From assembly GCF_003590145.2 (NCBI RefSeq), contig NZ_CP060436.1, positions 3,488,501 through 3,552,500 of the forward strand: 64,000 nt of DNA, written 5' to 3'. Positions within the stretch are counted from its first letter, which is position 1. Each line of letters opens with the position of its first letter. This document shows positions 15,501 through 24,318 of the stretch, one piece after another. The DNA is from Pseudooceanicola algae (GTDB lineage: Bacteria > Pseudomonadota > Alphaproteobacteria > Rhodobacterales > Rhodobacteraceae). A program made the position numbers and the translations under genes. Below the pieces are notes generated by a model. It did not search any database. It had not been told where the DNA came from and worked only from the letters and a program-made list of their open reading frames with translations.

Positions 15501-16934
15501 CTACACCAGCCCGGCGCGTTCCAGGAACGCCGCTTTGCGGGCGTGGGCGCGTCTGAGCGCTTCAAGGTAGTCCGCGTGGGACAGGTGGCTGCCATAATCG
15601 AGGATCTCGACATCAGCAGCGCCGCAGGCCGCCAGGTGCCGTGCAGCGTGGCCGTAGCGGCCCGAGCGCGCCCGGACGAGGGCGAAGTCGACCATGGCCC
15701 GCCATAGCAGGACCGCGGAAAGGGGATGGGACGGCGCGAGCGTTTCGGCCAGCGGGGTGAGGACCTCGTAGGCGTCGCCGTCAATCTCGGCAATGCGGGT
15801 CTCGATCAGCTCGACGGCCAGCGGCAGGTCCGGGGCCTGCAGGCAATAGAACAGGGCCATCTCGATCGGCTGGAAGGCCAGGACGACCTGTCGCGCAGCG
15901 TCTTCGGCCTCGATATCCTCGAAGTCGGGCAGTAGCCGAAGGTGGCGGCGCAGGGCGGTGGGGCAGAGGCAGCGCTCGAAGCGCTGCCAAAGGGCGGCAC
16001 GCAGGTCCTCGCGGCGCCCCAGCGCGGCGAGGCAGGCGAAATGCGCCTCGTCCAGGTCAGGGGTGTCATCGTCGTCATTGGCACCCCCCGGCAGGGCGGC
16101 TTCGGTCAGGGCCAGGGCGTCTTTGGGGCGCCCGGCCGCCAGAAGACGTTGCGCGGCTGAGGGGGCAATGGTGTGATAGGTCAGCTGCTCGGCGGTGTAC
16201 TGCGCCAGCCAGCTGTCCACATCGCCCTCGGCGTCGGCCACGTCCTGCAGGATCATCTCGGCGGTGCGGTTGCGGCCCGCCAGGGCGCGGGCTTCGCGGG
16301 CCTCGCGGTCCGAGATGAAGGCGTACCGCGCCAGGTCGTCTTCGGCCAGGGGCGCCGCGCGTGCCGCTTCGGCGAGGGACTTGAGCCGGGCAAGGCCTGC
16401 GGTGCCGAGCGCCTCGGCCAGCGCCGGTACGGCCTGGTCGAACGCGCCGTAGCCGTCGTCCGCGATGGCTTCGAAGATCGCCTCGGCCAGTGGTTCGGGC
16501 GGGGTGGAAAGTCTTGGCGCGAGGCGCGAAACCGCCTCCATGGCGCTGTCCATGACCTCGCCCACGGTCCCCCAGCTGTCATCTGTACGTTCATGGATCG
16601 CCGGGGCAAGGTGAAGCTGCGCCCAGAGCAGGTCGAAGGCGGCATCCGGGGCGTCGGGCGCGATGCGGGTCTCGATGAGCTGCGTCAGCTCGGCCAGCTC
16701 CTGCGCCAGCTTGGTCTGCGCCTTGCGGGAGATGTAGCTGCGCGCCCGCCGGATCGAGGCGTAGCGTTTGCGCACGTCCGCGGCGATCGCCTCCGGCCCA
16801 TCGTTGGCGGACAGCACCATGCGCACCCGACGCTGGCGCGCCGCATCGCCCTTCACCGCCTCGAGCAGCAGATCGGCCAGGGTCTCGGCGCCAAGGTCGA
16901 CGAGGTTCTTCTTGTTCAGGGGCTTGCCTGCCAT
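15501..16934 (-). CDS. DUF6880 family protein (allele 1)
   Basis: A 477-residue, alanine-rich, mostly helical protein from the ATG at 16934 (MAGKPLNKKNLVDLGAETLA). Its repeat-like helical pairs suggest a TPR-like scaffold. I recognise it as DUF6880, with no assigned function. It has no signal peptide or membrane segment. The promoter region holds a GGGCGCCC-ACT-GGGCGCCC palindrome, then the transposon end. A second allele at 52649-54082 differs at about seven residues, so the two are related but not freshly duplicated. Each sits at the inner side of a transposon end, which marks it as cargo. Confidence 0.85.
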   Translation of the reverse strand: MAGKPLNKKNLVDLGAETLADLLLEAVKGDAARQRRVRMVLSANDGPEAIAADVRKRYASIRRARSYISRKAQTKLAQELAELTQLIETRIAPDAPDAAFDLLWAQLHLAPAIHERTDDSWGTVGEVMDSAMEAVSRLAPRLSTPPEPLAEAIFEAIADDGYGAFDQAVPALAEALGTAGLARLKSLAEAARAAPLAEDDLARYAFISDREAREARALAGRNRTAEMILQDVADAEGDVDSWLAQYTAEQLTYHTIAPSAAQRLLAAGRPKDALALTEAALPGGANDDDDTPDLDEAHFACLAALGRREDLRAALWQRFERCLCPTALRRHLRLLPDFEDIEAEDAARQVVLAFQPIEMALFYCLQAPDLPLAVELIETRIAEIDGDAYEVLTPLAETLAPSHPLSAVLLWRAMVDFALVRARSGRYGHAARHLAACGAADVEILDYGSHLSHADYLEALRRAHARKAAFLERAGLV

Positions 16935-17057
16935 CTGCGTCGTCCTTGTGGGGCGGTCTTGCAGCGGATCCTGGGCCACGGAGCGAGCTCGCCAGGCCAA
17001 CACCACATATGGTATGGGCGCCCACTGGGCGCCCTACATATAGATAACGTCTTGGCG

Positions 17058-17105
17058 TCGCGGGATCCTTGCCCCGATTTCGCGACAACTTTGCCCCGAT
17101 TTACA
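17058..17105 (-). repeat. Transposon end E1' (outside the Tn7-like element)
   Basis: On the minus strand this end begins TGTAAATCGGGGCAAAG and contains two repeat units (17081-17102 and 17058-17080), each an AAATCGGGGCAA…CGCG sequence. It is the same as the end at 54206-54253 and sits upstream of DUF6880 allele 1. It is best read as the right end of an older, neighbouring element. Confidence 0.75.
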
Positions 17106-17106
17106 A

Positions 17107-17111
17107 ACCTC
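17107..17111. repeat. Target-site duplication ACCTC, left
   Basis: ACCTC lies directly outside the left transposon end and is repeated directly outside the right end at 54254-54258. Five bases is the duplication length made by Tn7-family transposition. Confidence 0.75.
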
Positions 17112-17232
17112 TGAAAATCGGAGCAAAGTTGTCGCGAGACAGCCTGAAAAATCGTTCAGAAACAATAGGTTGATTTCCTCCATGTCCGCCTCGGAGCAAA
17201 GATCCCGCGAGAATTGGGGTAAGATCCCGCGA
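17112..17232 (+). repeat. Transposon end E2 (left end of the Tn7-like element)
   Basis: Begins TGAAAATCGGAGCAAAG and matches the opposite end at 24 of 26 positions. Three units of a TCGGAGCAAAG…CGCGA repeat occur at 17115-17137, 17191-17210 and 17214-17232, as expected for multiple TnsB-binding sites in a Tn7-like end. The tniQ gene ends 66 bases further in. Confidence 0.8.
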
Positions 17233-17298
17233 AGGCGGAGATATCGCAACAAAAAAGCCCGCCGAGGCGGGCTTGGACAAGACGGTATCCGGAAGCGA

Positions 17299-18774
17299 TC
17301 AGTTGGCAGCTTTTGCCGCAAGCAACTCCCCGACATTGACGGTGATCGACCCGATCCCAGTTTTTCGCGGATGACGGAAAGCAGGGATGTTCCCGGCGAG
17401 ACACGCCGCAAACAGGACCTCGAACCGTCCGGCGCCGCGCTGGCTGGCATAGGAAAGCGGGTGCAGATCACCGGGCGTAGATGCGGCCATTTCCGGCAGT
17501 CGGGCGATCTGGCCCAGAAGATCGTCGAGATGGGCACGGGCAAAAACGACCTTGCGAACGGAGCCGCGCTTCTTTCTCGGGATCAGGGGCTGAACGGTCC
17601 CGTTGCGGTACAGCACCTCCAACTGAGACCTGGTCCCGCCCAGATACACGGGGAGATCACGCAGGGGGATTGCGGTCCCGAAGGCCTCCACCAGCGGCAA
17701 GGTCGTGACCGCATCGAACACCATGGTTCCGCTCTCGGTTTCGGTGGCATCGGACGGGAGTTCACCGAGGCTTTTCAGGAGGCGGGCCAGGCGTCTCCGT
17801 TCGATGCCAACGGTGTCAGAGAGGCTCTGGAGAGTATGCCAGTGCCGTTCCTTGATCTCGACGCCGAGGACCTTGGTGCCGGGCTCTACCGCCGAATGCT
17901 TCACGATATGATCGCGCAGGATGTCCCGGATCGGACCGGGCTCGATGGCGTTGCCGCGCCGATCGAGCCAGTCGAACAGCTTGCCGTAATAGGCGAGGGG
18001 GCCGGCCTGGACCGCCGAGGCCTGAGATGACTGACGGATCGTGTCCAGCGCCTCTTCGATCGCGGTGCGCCCCTCCTTGTAGATGGAAAAACCGATGTCG
18101 GTGGCCTCCTCGGTCTTGGCCGGGGAAAGCTTCGTCAGGGGCACATCGTGGCCGTGTTGCAAGATGCCACCGATCATTTCGGAGGCCGCCAGAACCTGTT
18201 CCAGCGTCTGGCCGGCCATCCAGGGCGTTTCCTGGGCGGTGCGTCCCTGCAGGCGGTTATCGAGCCAGGGGAGGTATTCGGGGGAGGCGGGGTCGGCCCT
18301 TGCCGGCGTGGCCGGAGTCACATCGTTCAGGGCGACCCTGAGGTTCGTCGCCGTTCCGCGGGATGCCGGTGCCAGCCAGAGTCCATGCCTGTCGCAGCGC
18401 TGCACGTGGCGAAAGCCCCACACGAGGCGGAAACGCCAATCGGTGTAGTCCCCATCCTCCTCCAGGCAGGCCGGGCAATACCGTTTCGCTTGCGGAGAGA
18501 GGAAGGACTTCGAGCAATCCTCGCCGCGAAACTCACCACCCCACCGAGAGACCCGGATGGCCGCCCGCCCCACGTCCTCCAGGGCATGGCCGGTCGCTTC
18601 CGCCAGGGCCGCCACGGCGTCGGGGCGCCCGGATACGAAGTGCTCACGGTGGATGCCGTAGTCCTTCAGCAACCGTTCCATGCCGCGACCGGTATGGAGC
18701 ATCGAGAGACGGTCGGCGTAGGAAAGGAGGGTTTCCTCGGGATCCAGGGCAAGTGTTGGCCACAGCGCCCTCAT
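17299..18774 (-). CDS. tniQ: TniQ/TnsD-type target-selection protein
   Basis: About 491 residues from an ATG at 18774 that overlaps the tnsC stop (ATGA); an ATG at 18783 is the alternative. The N-terminus (LWPTLALDPEETLLSYADRL) is the TniQ signature. A zinc finger follows at about residues 100-130 (RYCPAC…RCDRHG). The long C-terminal half with winged-helix character fits a TnsD-like protein that reads a chromosomal att site, rather than a short TniQ. It is last in the tnsA-tnsB-tnsC-tniQ operon and next to the left end. It would recruit TnsC to the target. Confidence 0.88.
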   Translation of the reverse strand: MRALWPTLALDPEETLLSYADRLSMLHTGRGMERLLKDYGIHREHFVSGRPDAVAALAEATGHALEDVGRAAIRVSRWGGEFRGEDCSKSFLSPQAKRYCPACLEEDGDYTDWRFRLVWGFRHVQRCDRHGLWLAPASRGTATNLRVALNDVTPATPARADPASPEYLPWLDNRLQGRTAQETPWMAGQTLEQVLAASEMIGGILQHGHDVPLTKLSPAKTEEATDIGFSIYKEGRTAIEEALDTIRQSSQASAVQAGPLAYYGKLFDWLDRRGNAIEPGPIRDILRDHIVKHSAVEPGTKVLGVEIKERHWHTLQSLSDTVGIERRRLARLLKSLGELPSDATETESGTMVFDAVTTLPLVEAFGTAIPLRDLPVYLGGTRSQLEVLYRNGTVQPLIPRKKRGSVRKVVFARAHLDDLLGQIARLPEMAASTPGDLHPLSYASQRGAGRFEVLFAACLAGNIPAFRHPRKTGIGSITVNVGELLAAKAAN

Positions 18775-19748
18775 TGGCCCCACCCGAGGGCCTCAAGCTC
18801 CTGCTGGACCGCGCCCCATTCGGCAGCGTGGAAAGGCGTCATGTCGAAACCGCTGCTGCTCTTGCGATAGATCGCCTCGGCCCGCTCAAACGACAGCACG
18901 CCGCGTTTCCGGGCGACCGCATCGTGGAGGATCGCCTTGCCCAGTTCGATGCTCCGGCCGACCTGTCCGTGCTTGGCGAACAGGATGCGTTCGGGAAGAA
19001 ACGCCTCATCGGGTACTTCGATGCCGAGCATTGCGGCAGACTTTCCGAAGTTCGTCTCGAAAAGTTTCGCTTCCCTGGTGCCGGGGCGAATGTCGCTGAG
19101 ATGGAACTCTTGGAAGCGGCGGAACGTCTCGCCAGACGGTTCGGAAAGGATCTCACCACGCAGGCTGGGAACACCGGCGATGATAAGGGCCACGCCGCCC
19201 GCCGACTGCATGATGTGCTTCAACGACTGGATCGCCCCCATGACGTCACGCCCTGAACCCTTCCGAAAGATGTGGTGGCATTCGTCGATCACGATCATGC
19301 GGATCCCGGCCAGGCCAAGACGATGCATGACCATTTCCCAGGCATCGGCCGAGCGCGCCCTTGGGTCGAGCTTGTGATACCCCGTTTTCGCCAGGATCAG
19401 TTCGGCAATTTTCTTGATCGTCGCCTCGGGCGGAACGGTGATGTAGAGGGTGTTCCCTTCCTGATCATCGGTCCTCTCGGTGAAAGTCGAGCTTGCCCGC
19501 AGCGTGCGCTTCAGGAGGGCTGTCTTGCCATCCCCGGAGCGCCCGAGAACCATGAGCCCTTTGCTCTCACCCGTCAGAGGATCGATGCGCGGCTGCACGG
19601 TCATTTCCCCTTCGTCATCGATCTCGAAGAGATCATGCAGATGGTCTTCCAGAACCTCCTCCATGCCGAAGCGCCAGTAGCGGTCCTTCAGCCAGGCGGT
19701 TTTCTCGGTGAGGGTGATCGGGGTCTTGTCGGGCGGGCTGGACGTCAT
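18771..19748 (-). CDS. tnsC: TnsC/TniB-type transposition ATPase
   Basis: A 325-residue AAA+ ATPase. The Walker A is GRSGDGKT at 69-76, the Walker B is VIDE at 153-156, followed by CHHIF, and GVPSLRGE is the sensor region. It would form the ATP-dependent adaptor between the target protein TniQ and the transposase. It begins five bases after the tnsB stop and overlaps tniQ by four bases, so the operon is tightly coupled. Confidence 0.9.
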   Translation of the reverse strand: MTSSPPDKTPITLTEKTAWLKDRYWRFGMEEVLEDHLHDLFEIDDEGEMTVQPRIDPLTGESKGLMVLGRSGDGKTALLKRTLRASSTFTERTDDQEGNTLYITVPPEATIKKIAELILAKTGYHKLDPRARSADAWEMVMHRLGLAGIRMIVIDECHHIFRKGSGRDVMGAIQSLKHIMQSAGGVALIIAGVPSLRGEILSEPSGETFRRFQEFHLSDIRPGTREAKLFETNFGKSAAMLGIEVPDEAFLPERILFAKHGQVGRSIELGKAILHDAVARKRGVLSFERAEAIYRKSSSGFDMTPFHAAEWGAVQQELEALGWGQ

Positions 19749-19753
19749 CTCTG

Positions 19754-21949
19754 TTACTCCATGGTGTCTTTTTCGATGGGATCCCGGTCGTCGTCTTCGA
19801 CGCCGGCACCCGCGATGGGGCGGGGGAGGGGCATTTCGGTGTCCTCAGGGGGGCCAGCACCGAGATCTCCCATCAAATCGCGATAGGGCCCGGCAGCGTG
19901 ACGGCGCTCTGCGGTATCGGCATGGCGCATGAAACGGTCCGTCTCGGTGTCGAGGTCTTCGGCGGTTTTCGGAAAGGAGATCAGTCCCGCCAGTCGTTTC
20001 AGGCGGTAGGATTCGGCGTTGGCCGCGATGGTGAAATCACGCCGTGCAGCGCGCTCGGCGTCATCCTCACAGTCGCGCTCGGCCAACCAGGCGTTCAGAT
20101 CCACTTCGGTCTTGCCGATCCAGAACGGATCGCAGGCCGGGACGGTGTGCCAGGGGCCATTGTCGGCACGCATGGAAATGCCGCCGATGTCTCCGTTCCA
20201 CCAAAGGATCTCGACCTGATCAACTTTCTCCCGGAGAAACTTCCTCATGAGCCGGTCGGAATGATAGTCGATATGCCGAACCCGGAAGCCTTTGCGGGAG
20301 AGCTTGCGGCGGACCTTCACGCCGAAGGCCTCACGCATCTCCTCGCTGGTCAGCGAGCGCAGCCGGCATTCCCGGATGGCCTTCTCCCAGGCCTTGGCCG
20401 GGGACATGCCGAGCGCAGAGTGCTGCTTGGTATGATAGGCATCGACAACCCACCGAACGAGCCAGCAGAGGAAGGCCTCCAGTGTCAGGGTCGCCCGCGC
20501 ACCGGCGTCGTTCTCGCCGCGTTCGACAACGTTGCTGAAGGCGCGCCCGGAGAAGCGCAGGAGCAGATCCTTGTGGATCGTCCGGAAGACGCGCTCGATA
20601 TACGGCTTCAGCCAAGGTTTTCCGGCGGGCGCCCCTAGATTGGTAATCCCCAGATCCGCCAGGATGTCGTAGGCGTCATCGGTGATGTACTTGTCGCCAC
20701 GGTCGAACACGATCGCTTCGGGCGCGCCGCCCATCGGCCAGCCGAACTTCGCGCCAACCGCATCAGCGATCGGCGACTTGTCCATGTAGATCATCTCGAG
20801 CGTCTGGGCGAGTGGACTGTCAGTTGCCTGAGGCACGATCTGCAGGGCGAGAAAGGACCTGGTATGAACGTCAATCGCGCCCGATAGTGTAACCCTGCAT
20901 GCGTTACCGTCCAAGCCGATCACCTGCTTGATCGAGGCCGGAAGATGATCGAAGAGGTCGGTGTCTCGCATGAGGACGAAAAGGTCGACCGTGTATTCAT
21001 CGACCTCCACGCGCTCCAAGGCTCTCGAGGTCTCGACCCCCATCCCCAAAGTGTGAAGATCCTTGTACGCCCTGTCCCGCCCGTGTCTGCGTATGGCGTG
21101 CTCGATCGGCGCGAGCTCCCGGATCTTGCCGGCAAGATGATCGTAGCCGGGGCGTTTGAGCTTCGGCGCGGGGACAGGCAGGCGCTCCCGGCGATCGTTC
21201 TCGGCATCGATCGCGGCCTGCACGCTTTCCACGAAAGATTTCACAGTCGGACGCTCGGCGTCCCACAGCATATTGAGCTGCCGCTCGATGAAACTGGACG
21301 TTTCGTCGTCATAGCGCGTGTAGCGACCGCAGTTACGGTACTGATCGAACAGGCCATCGTCGCCGTGGATTTTCCACCGCCAGTACCATTTCCACATGGT
21401 GTGTCCGGACTTGAAGCCCTGATGGAATTCGACGGCGCGTTCCTGCTCCTTTCTGCGCTTTTGAACCCTGGTGCCACCACGCTTGGAGGTCCGCATGGAC
21501 TGTGCGGCCAGATACTCGCGGTATCTCTGCGAGCCATTGGCGACGATGCTGACAATCTTGTCGCCGAAATCGTCCCGGACCGGCTCGAGTTGTCCCCTGT
21601 CCAGCATGTTCTGGATCGCAAGGACGAATTGCTTGCGGAACCGTTGTCGGGCGATCTCGGTCTGAACGCGGTGGCTACGGCGCACAGTCGTGGCGTCGAA
21701 TGGCTTTGCCAGGGGACGCTTGAGGATCTTGAGGGTGCCTTGGTTGTTCTCGGTGACGACTGCGTCGTAGCTGTAGATGCCTGCGATGCTGTCGTGGCAC
21801 TCGCCGACTTCCGGGTCGGTCCATTCTTCCCAGAAAACGAAGTATCCTTCCGGACGCAGCTCCAGCACGCGCCCCTTGCGCACGCCGATCTGGAATTCAC
21901 AGTCCTTCTCGAGAAGGACCTTGACCTTCTTCTTGAACGGGGCGGCCAT
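19754..21949 (-). CDS. tnsB: TnsB/TniA-type DDE transposase
   Basis: A 731-residue transposase of the Mu/Tn7/Tn5053 group. A helix-turn-helix region occupies the first third. The retroviral-integrase-like core carries Asp317 (VDEYTVDLF), Asp416 (VFDRGDKYI) and Glu452 (KPYIERVFRT), and a Mu-type beta-barrel and tail follow. It would bind the repeated units at both ends and join the 3' ends to the target. It starts inside the tnsA stop (ATGA). The length fits TnsB. Confidence 0.9.
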   Translation of the reverse strand: MAAPFKKKVKVLLEKDCEFQIGVRKGRVLELRPEGYFVFWEEWTDPEVGECHDSIAGIYSYDAVVTENNQGTLKILKRPLAKPFDATTVRRSHRVQTEIARQRFRKQFVLAIQNMLDRGQLEPVRDDFGDKIVSIVANGSQRYREYLAAQSMRTSKRGGTRVQKRRKEQERAVEFHQGFKSGHTMWKWYWRWKIHGDDGLFDQYRNCGRYTRYDDETSSFIERQLNMLWDAERPTVKSFVESVQAAIDAENDRRERLPVPAPKLKRPGYDHLAGKIRELAPIEHAIRRHGRDRAYKDLHTLGMGVETSRALERVEVDEYTVDLFVLMRDTDLFDHLPASIKQVIGLDGNACRVTLSGAIDVHTRSFLALQIVPQATDSPLAQTLEMIYMDKSPIADAVGAKFGWPMGGAPEAIVFDRGDKYITDDAYDILADLGITNLGAPAGKPWLKPYIERVFRTIHKDLLLRFSGRAFSNVVERGENDAGARATLTLEAFLCWLVRWVVDAYHTKQHSALGMSPAKAWEKAIRECRLRSLTSEEMREAFGVKVRRKLSRKGFRVRHIDYHSDRLMRKFLREKVDQVEILWWNGDIGGISMRADNGPWHTVPACDPFWIGKTEVDLNAWLAERDCEDDAERAARRDFTIAANAESYRLKRLAGLISFPKTAEDLDTETDRFMRHADTAERRHAAGPYRDLMGDLGAGPPEDTEMPLPRPIAGAGVEDDDRDPIEKDTME

Positions 21950-22710
21950 CAGCTGACATCCCCGCGGATGATCAGGGTCCTGCCGGTGATTTTTTCATGG
22001 TTGAAGAGCCGGGCCTGCCCGAAGCGGATCGCCCGCGCCACACTGCGGAAACCAGCGCCGCCGAGGCCGATCCCTGCGAGGAACGCGGTGATGCTGACCG
22101 GGGCCTCGACGGTGGTCAACCCGGCAAGGACATGGGCGTCGAGGGTGGGTTCCGGATTTCGGGCCGAGTGGAAGAGCTTGGCGTTGTGGAGCTCAATGGG
22201 GTTGATGTTGCGCTCGGTGACCGTCAGGGCGTCGTCGCAAATATTGCCGATCGCGGCGAGCTTGATGCGGTCCATCGTCGCTCGGTAGAGATAGGTCTGG
22301 GCAATGCGCTCCGGCTTGACGGAAATGCAGACGCGGCGACCGCCCCGGAAGGTCACCCGGAAATCGAAGTAGTGTACGGACGCCTTCCCGTTCGGCAGGA
22401 CGAATGGCAGCGCTTCCAGCTGTTCCTCGATGTCGAGGAAATCCGAGCGATAGATGAAGCACACGGCGGTGTTGTGTTCGGTCATGCTGGCGAACCCGAG
22501 GCGCTGCGTGACCTCGCCGCGATTGAACACCAGCTCCCCGACGAAGTGCCCCTTGGAGCTTTTGGGGATCCTGCGCTTCGCGCGGCTCGGCAGCGGCCTG
22601 CCGTGGCTGGGGTCACGGCCCAGGCTGGTGCGGGCCCCGAGGGAGCCGCCTGCGGCCATGGACGTCATGCTCCGGGTCTTGAAATCGGTTTTGATCGGGT
22701 CGTTCTTCAT
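21949..22710 (-). CDS. tnsA: TnsA-like endonuclease
   Basis: A 253-residue protein upstream of and overlapping tnsB. The middle part fits the TnsA N-terminal nuclease fold: Glu78 (MTEHN), IEEQLEALPF, Asp116 (HYFDFRVTF) and Lys132 (CISVKPE), a PD-(D/E)xK arrangement in which Ser130 sits where TnsA of Tn7 has Gln. It would cut the 5' ends so that transposition is cut-and-paste rather than replicative. The first 50 residues are basic and low-complexity. The family call rests on motif spacing and gene order, so it is slightly less certain than its neighbours. Confidence 0.72.
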   Translation of the reverse strand: MKNDPIKTDFKTRSMTSMAAGGSLGARTSLGRDPSHGRPLPSRAKRRIPKSSKGHFVGELVFNRGEVTQRLGFASMTEHNTAVCFIYRSDFLDIEEQLEALPFVLPNGKASVHYFDFRVTFRGGRRVCISVKPERIAQTYLYRATMDRIKLAAIGNICDDALTVTERNINPIELHNAKLFHSARNPEPTLDAHVLAGLTTVEAPVSITAFLAGIGLGGAGFRSVARAIRFGQARLFNHEKITGRTLIIRGDVS

Positions 22711-23017
22711 TGCGTCTTTCCTTTGGGCACAGAAATTCCGGTCCCGATCCGCCGTGCGGTCAGGGGTTTCCGCGCTGATCTGCCCGGAAAATGGATCTTG
22801 TGGAGCGGTCTGTCCCGGGGCTCAGGTCATGGACCAGGGCTTGGGACAGCTGTCAGGATCAGGTGATGGTCAAAATCGTTATGGCGCTCTCCTCCTGGTG
22901 CGATAGCTCGGTTTCTTCCCCTGCACGGCGGTGCAAGCTTCTGTGTCCTTCTGATAGTTGGTGAAGTAGGCAAAAGATTCCGGAGCAACATGGTCTGAGA
23001 GCAAAAAAATCAATTTT
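22711..23017. other. Leader region upstream of the tns operon
   Basis: No gene is supported. It should contain the tns promoter. An AAAAAAATCAATTTTTTAAA tract near 23005-23025 could form a terminator for the DUF6634 gene. The transposon-end repeats are not present here, so the element does not end at this point. Confidence 0.45.
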
Positions 23018-23548
23018 TTAAAGGGCTTGAGGTACTTGAAAGAGATTTTCGTTTGGCATATTAGGCCAGGCCCTCGCGAGCCGTGTCAGCTCGGGGACAA
23101 GGTCGTCGTACCCGACGCTGAAGGCCAGATCGGCAACCTCCTGTGGGCGCCTGACCATGAATTTCCTGGCCATATGCATCGGCAGGCTGATGATGCCGTC
23201 ATCAACGGATACGAGATACCCCCGGAGGGAGACGCCGGCATACTCGTCCGGCAGAGGCGGGACGAAGGCAGACCTGAGCCTGTACCAGCGTGAAAGGGTC
23301 CGGGCCCATTGCCGGTCTTCGGAGACGAAGATCAGGGTCGATGTCTGGATCCAGCTGTCGCCGAGTAGTGGGTGACCGGTGACATCGCCGACGAGGAAGA
23401 TCTCCCGCCCGCGCGTCGCGACGGTCCAGTTCGCGAGGCAAGGGGCTTCGGTTTTCAACTGGGCAGGATCAGGTCTCCGGTGGACCGCGCGGAATGCGGA
23501 GAGGTACAGTTCGATGAGTGTGCGAAGGGAGGGCGAGGCGCGTTGCAT
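23018..23548 (-). CDS. DUF6634 family protein
   Basis: About 176 residues from an ATG at 23548 (MQRASPSLRTLIELYLSAF). The central pattern EIFLVGDVTGHPLLGDSWIQTSTLIFVSEDRQWARTLSRWYRL, shortened here to its landmarks GHPLLGD and WARTLSRWYRL, is that of DUF6634, a small family of unknown function that I associate with alphaproteobacterial mobile DNA. The first codons overlap the left edge of the 629-bp repeat, so the start may be altered and the native promoter lost. A frame that continues further upstream belongs to the repeat. Confidence 0.65.
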   Translation of the reverse strand: MQRASPSLRTLIELYLSAFRAVHRRPDPAQLKTEAPCLANWTVATRGREIFLVGDVTGHPLLGDSWIQTSTLIFVSEDRQWARTLSRWYRLRSAFVPPLPDEYAGVSLRGYLVSVDDGIISLPMHMARKFMVRRPQEVADLAFSVGYDDLVPELTRLARAWPNMPNENLFQVPQAL

Positions 23549-24163
23549 GTTCAAGTCCAATGCATGAGGGAGCCATCCCGGCCGCATCGGAGAGGCAGCA
23601 GGGCGGGCTATCTGGGGTACAGGATGAACGCGCGTGTTCCGCGGTGCCTTTAGGCAAAGGCGGGCGGGATGGAAAACAGAAAGTCTTGCGAAAACAATAG
23701 GGTTCAAGTGTTTTCGACGCGCTGTTTCCGCAGTCCTGGCTTGCCATGACATGATATCTGGCCAGGTTCTCGCATCGGAGTTCGGCATGAAATTTCTTCG
23801 ATACGCAACCAAGTGAGGAGTCGGAGGGATGTCTGCCTCCCGCTATGGTGGCGCGAAGGGGCGAGTGTTTTCCGCATGGGATGTGCGACTGGCGTCTTTG
23901 GGGAATCACGCACAGGGGATTGCACGCCCTTGCCTGGCGAAAGGATACCGCGAGGCTGGTCGCCATAGTTCCCCGGCTGTCACGCCTTCTGTTCAAAACG
24001 ACGCCATCCGACCAACGCGTCACGCTTTTCCTCGACCTCTTGCGACAAGGTAACTTGGGCTTGAGCGGCGCTTAGCCTGCAATGTCTATGCTGGTCTCGA
24101 CGGGGACTTACGGTCGCTCGGCGTGCATCCTGGGCGCCTCGCTCCCATAATCACATACGGCCC
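23535..24163. repeat. 629-bp repeat, copy 2
   Basis: Direct repeat of 5477-6105 with a few substitutions. It joins the DUF6634 gene on the left and dispersed repeat D on the right. No recognisable gene inside. Confidence 0.75.
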
Positions 24164-24272
24164 AGAGCCGACCTTCATGCCCAGCGTTGGTGCCACATTG
24201 CGGCTTCCCGAGACCGGCCATTCGTGCATCGTGCAGCATTTTTTGAAGGGCGAAGGTCGGCAGTGCGGACGA
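24158..24272. repeat. Dispersed intergenic repeat, copy D (inverted relative to B)
   Basis: Reverse complement of 12197-12311 with one visible change, including the GCCGACCTTC/GAAGGTCGGC inverted ends. It forms the left border of the inverted duplication. Confidence 0.75.
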
Positions 24273-24318
24273 AGCTGCCGTTCGTAGATACCGACAGGGA
24301 AAATGGTCGAGGTGTTTC

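Larger units (their letters stand above)
16935..17298. other. Gene-free junction of two transposon ends
   Basis: Contains the DUF6880 promoter region with a palindrome (GGGCGCCC at 17016-17023 and 17027-17034), then two head-to-head sets of transposon-end repeats separated by six bases (17106-17111), then the leader downstream of tniQ. No gene is seen. Confidence 0.7.

Noticed and set aside
20945-22288. Plus-strand open frame of 447 codons
   Set aside because: Antisense to tnsB and tnsA, whose catalytic motifs are clear.
17112-23548. CRISPR-associated transposon (CAST)
   Set aside because: TniQ, TnsC, TnsB and TnsA are all present, but no cas gene and no CRISPR-type repeat-spacer array could be found in the window, and the insertion point next to a gene end fits protein-directed targeting.
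23018-23812. Longer version of the DUF6634 protein (264 residues)
   Set aside because: The additional N-terminus is the 629-bp repeat, which is present in another frame context at 5.5 kb; homology starts at the ATG at 23548.
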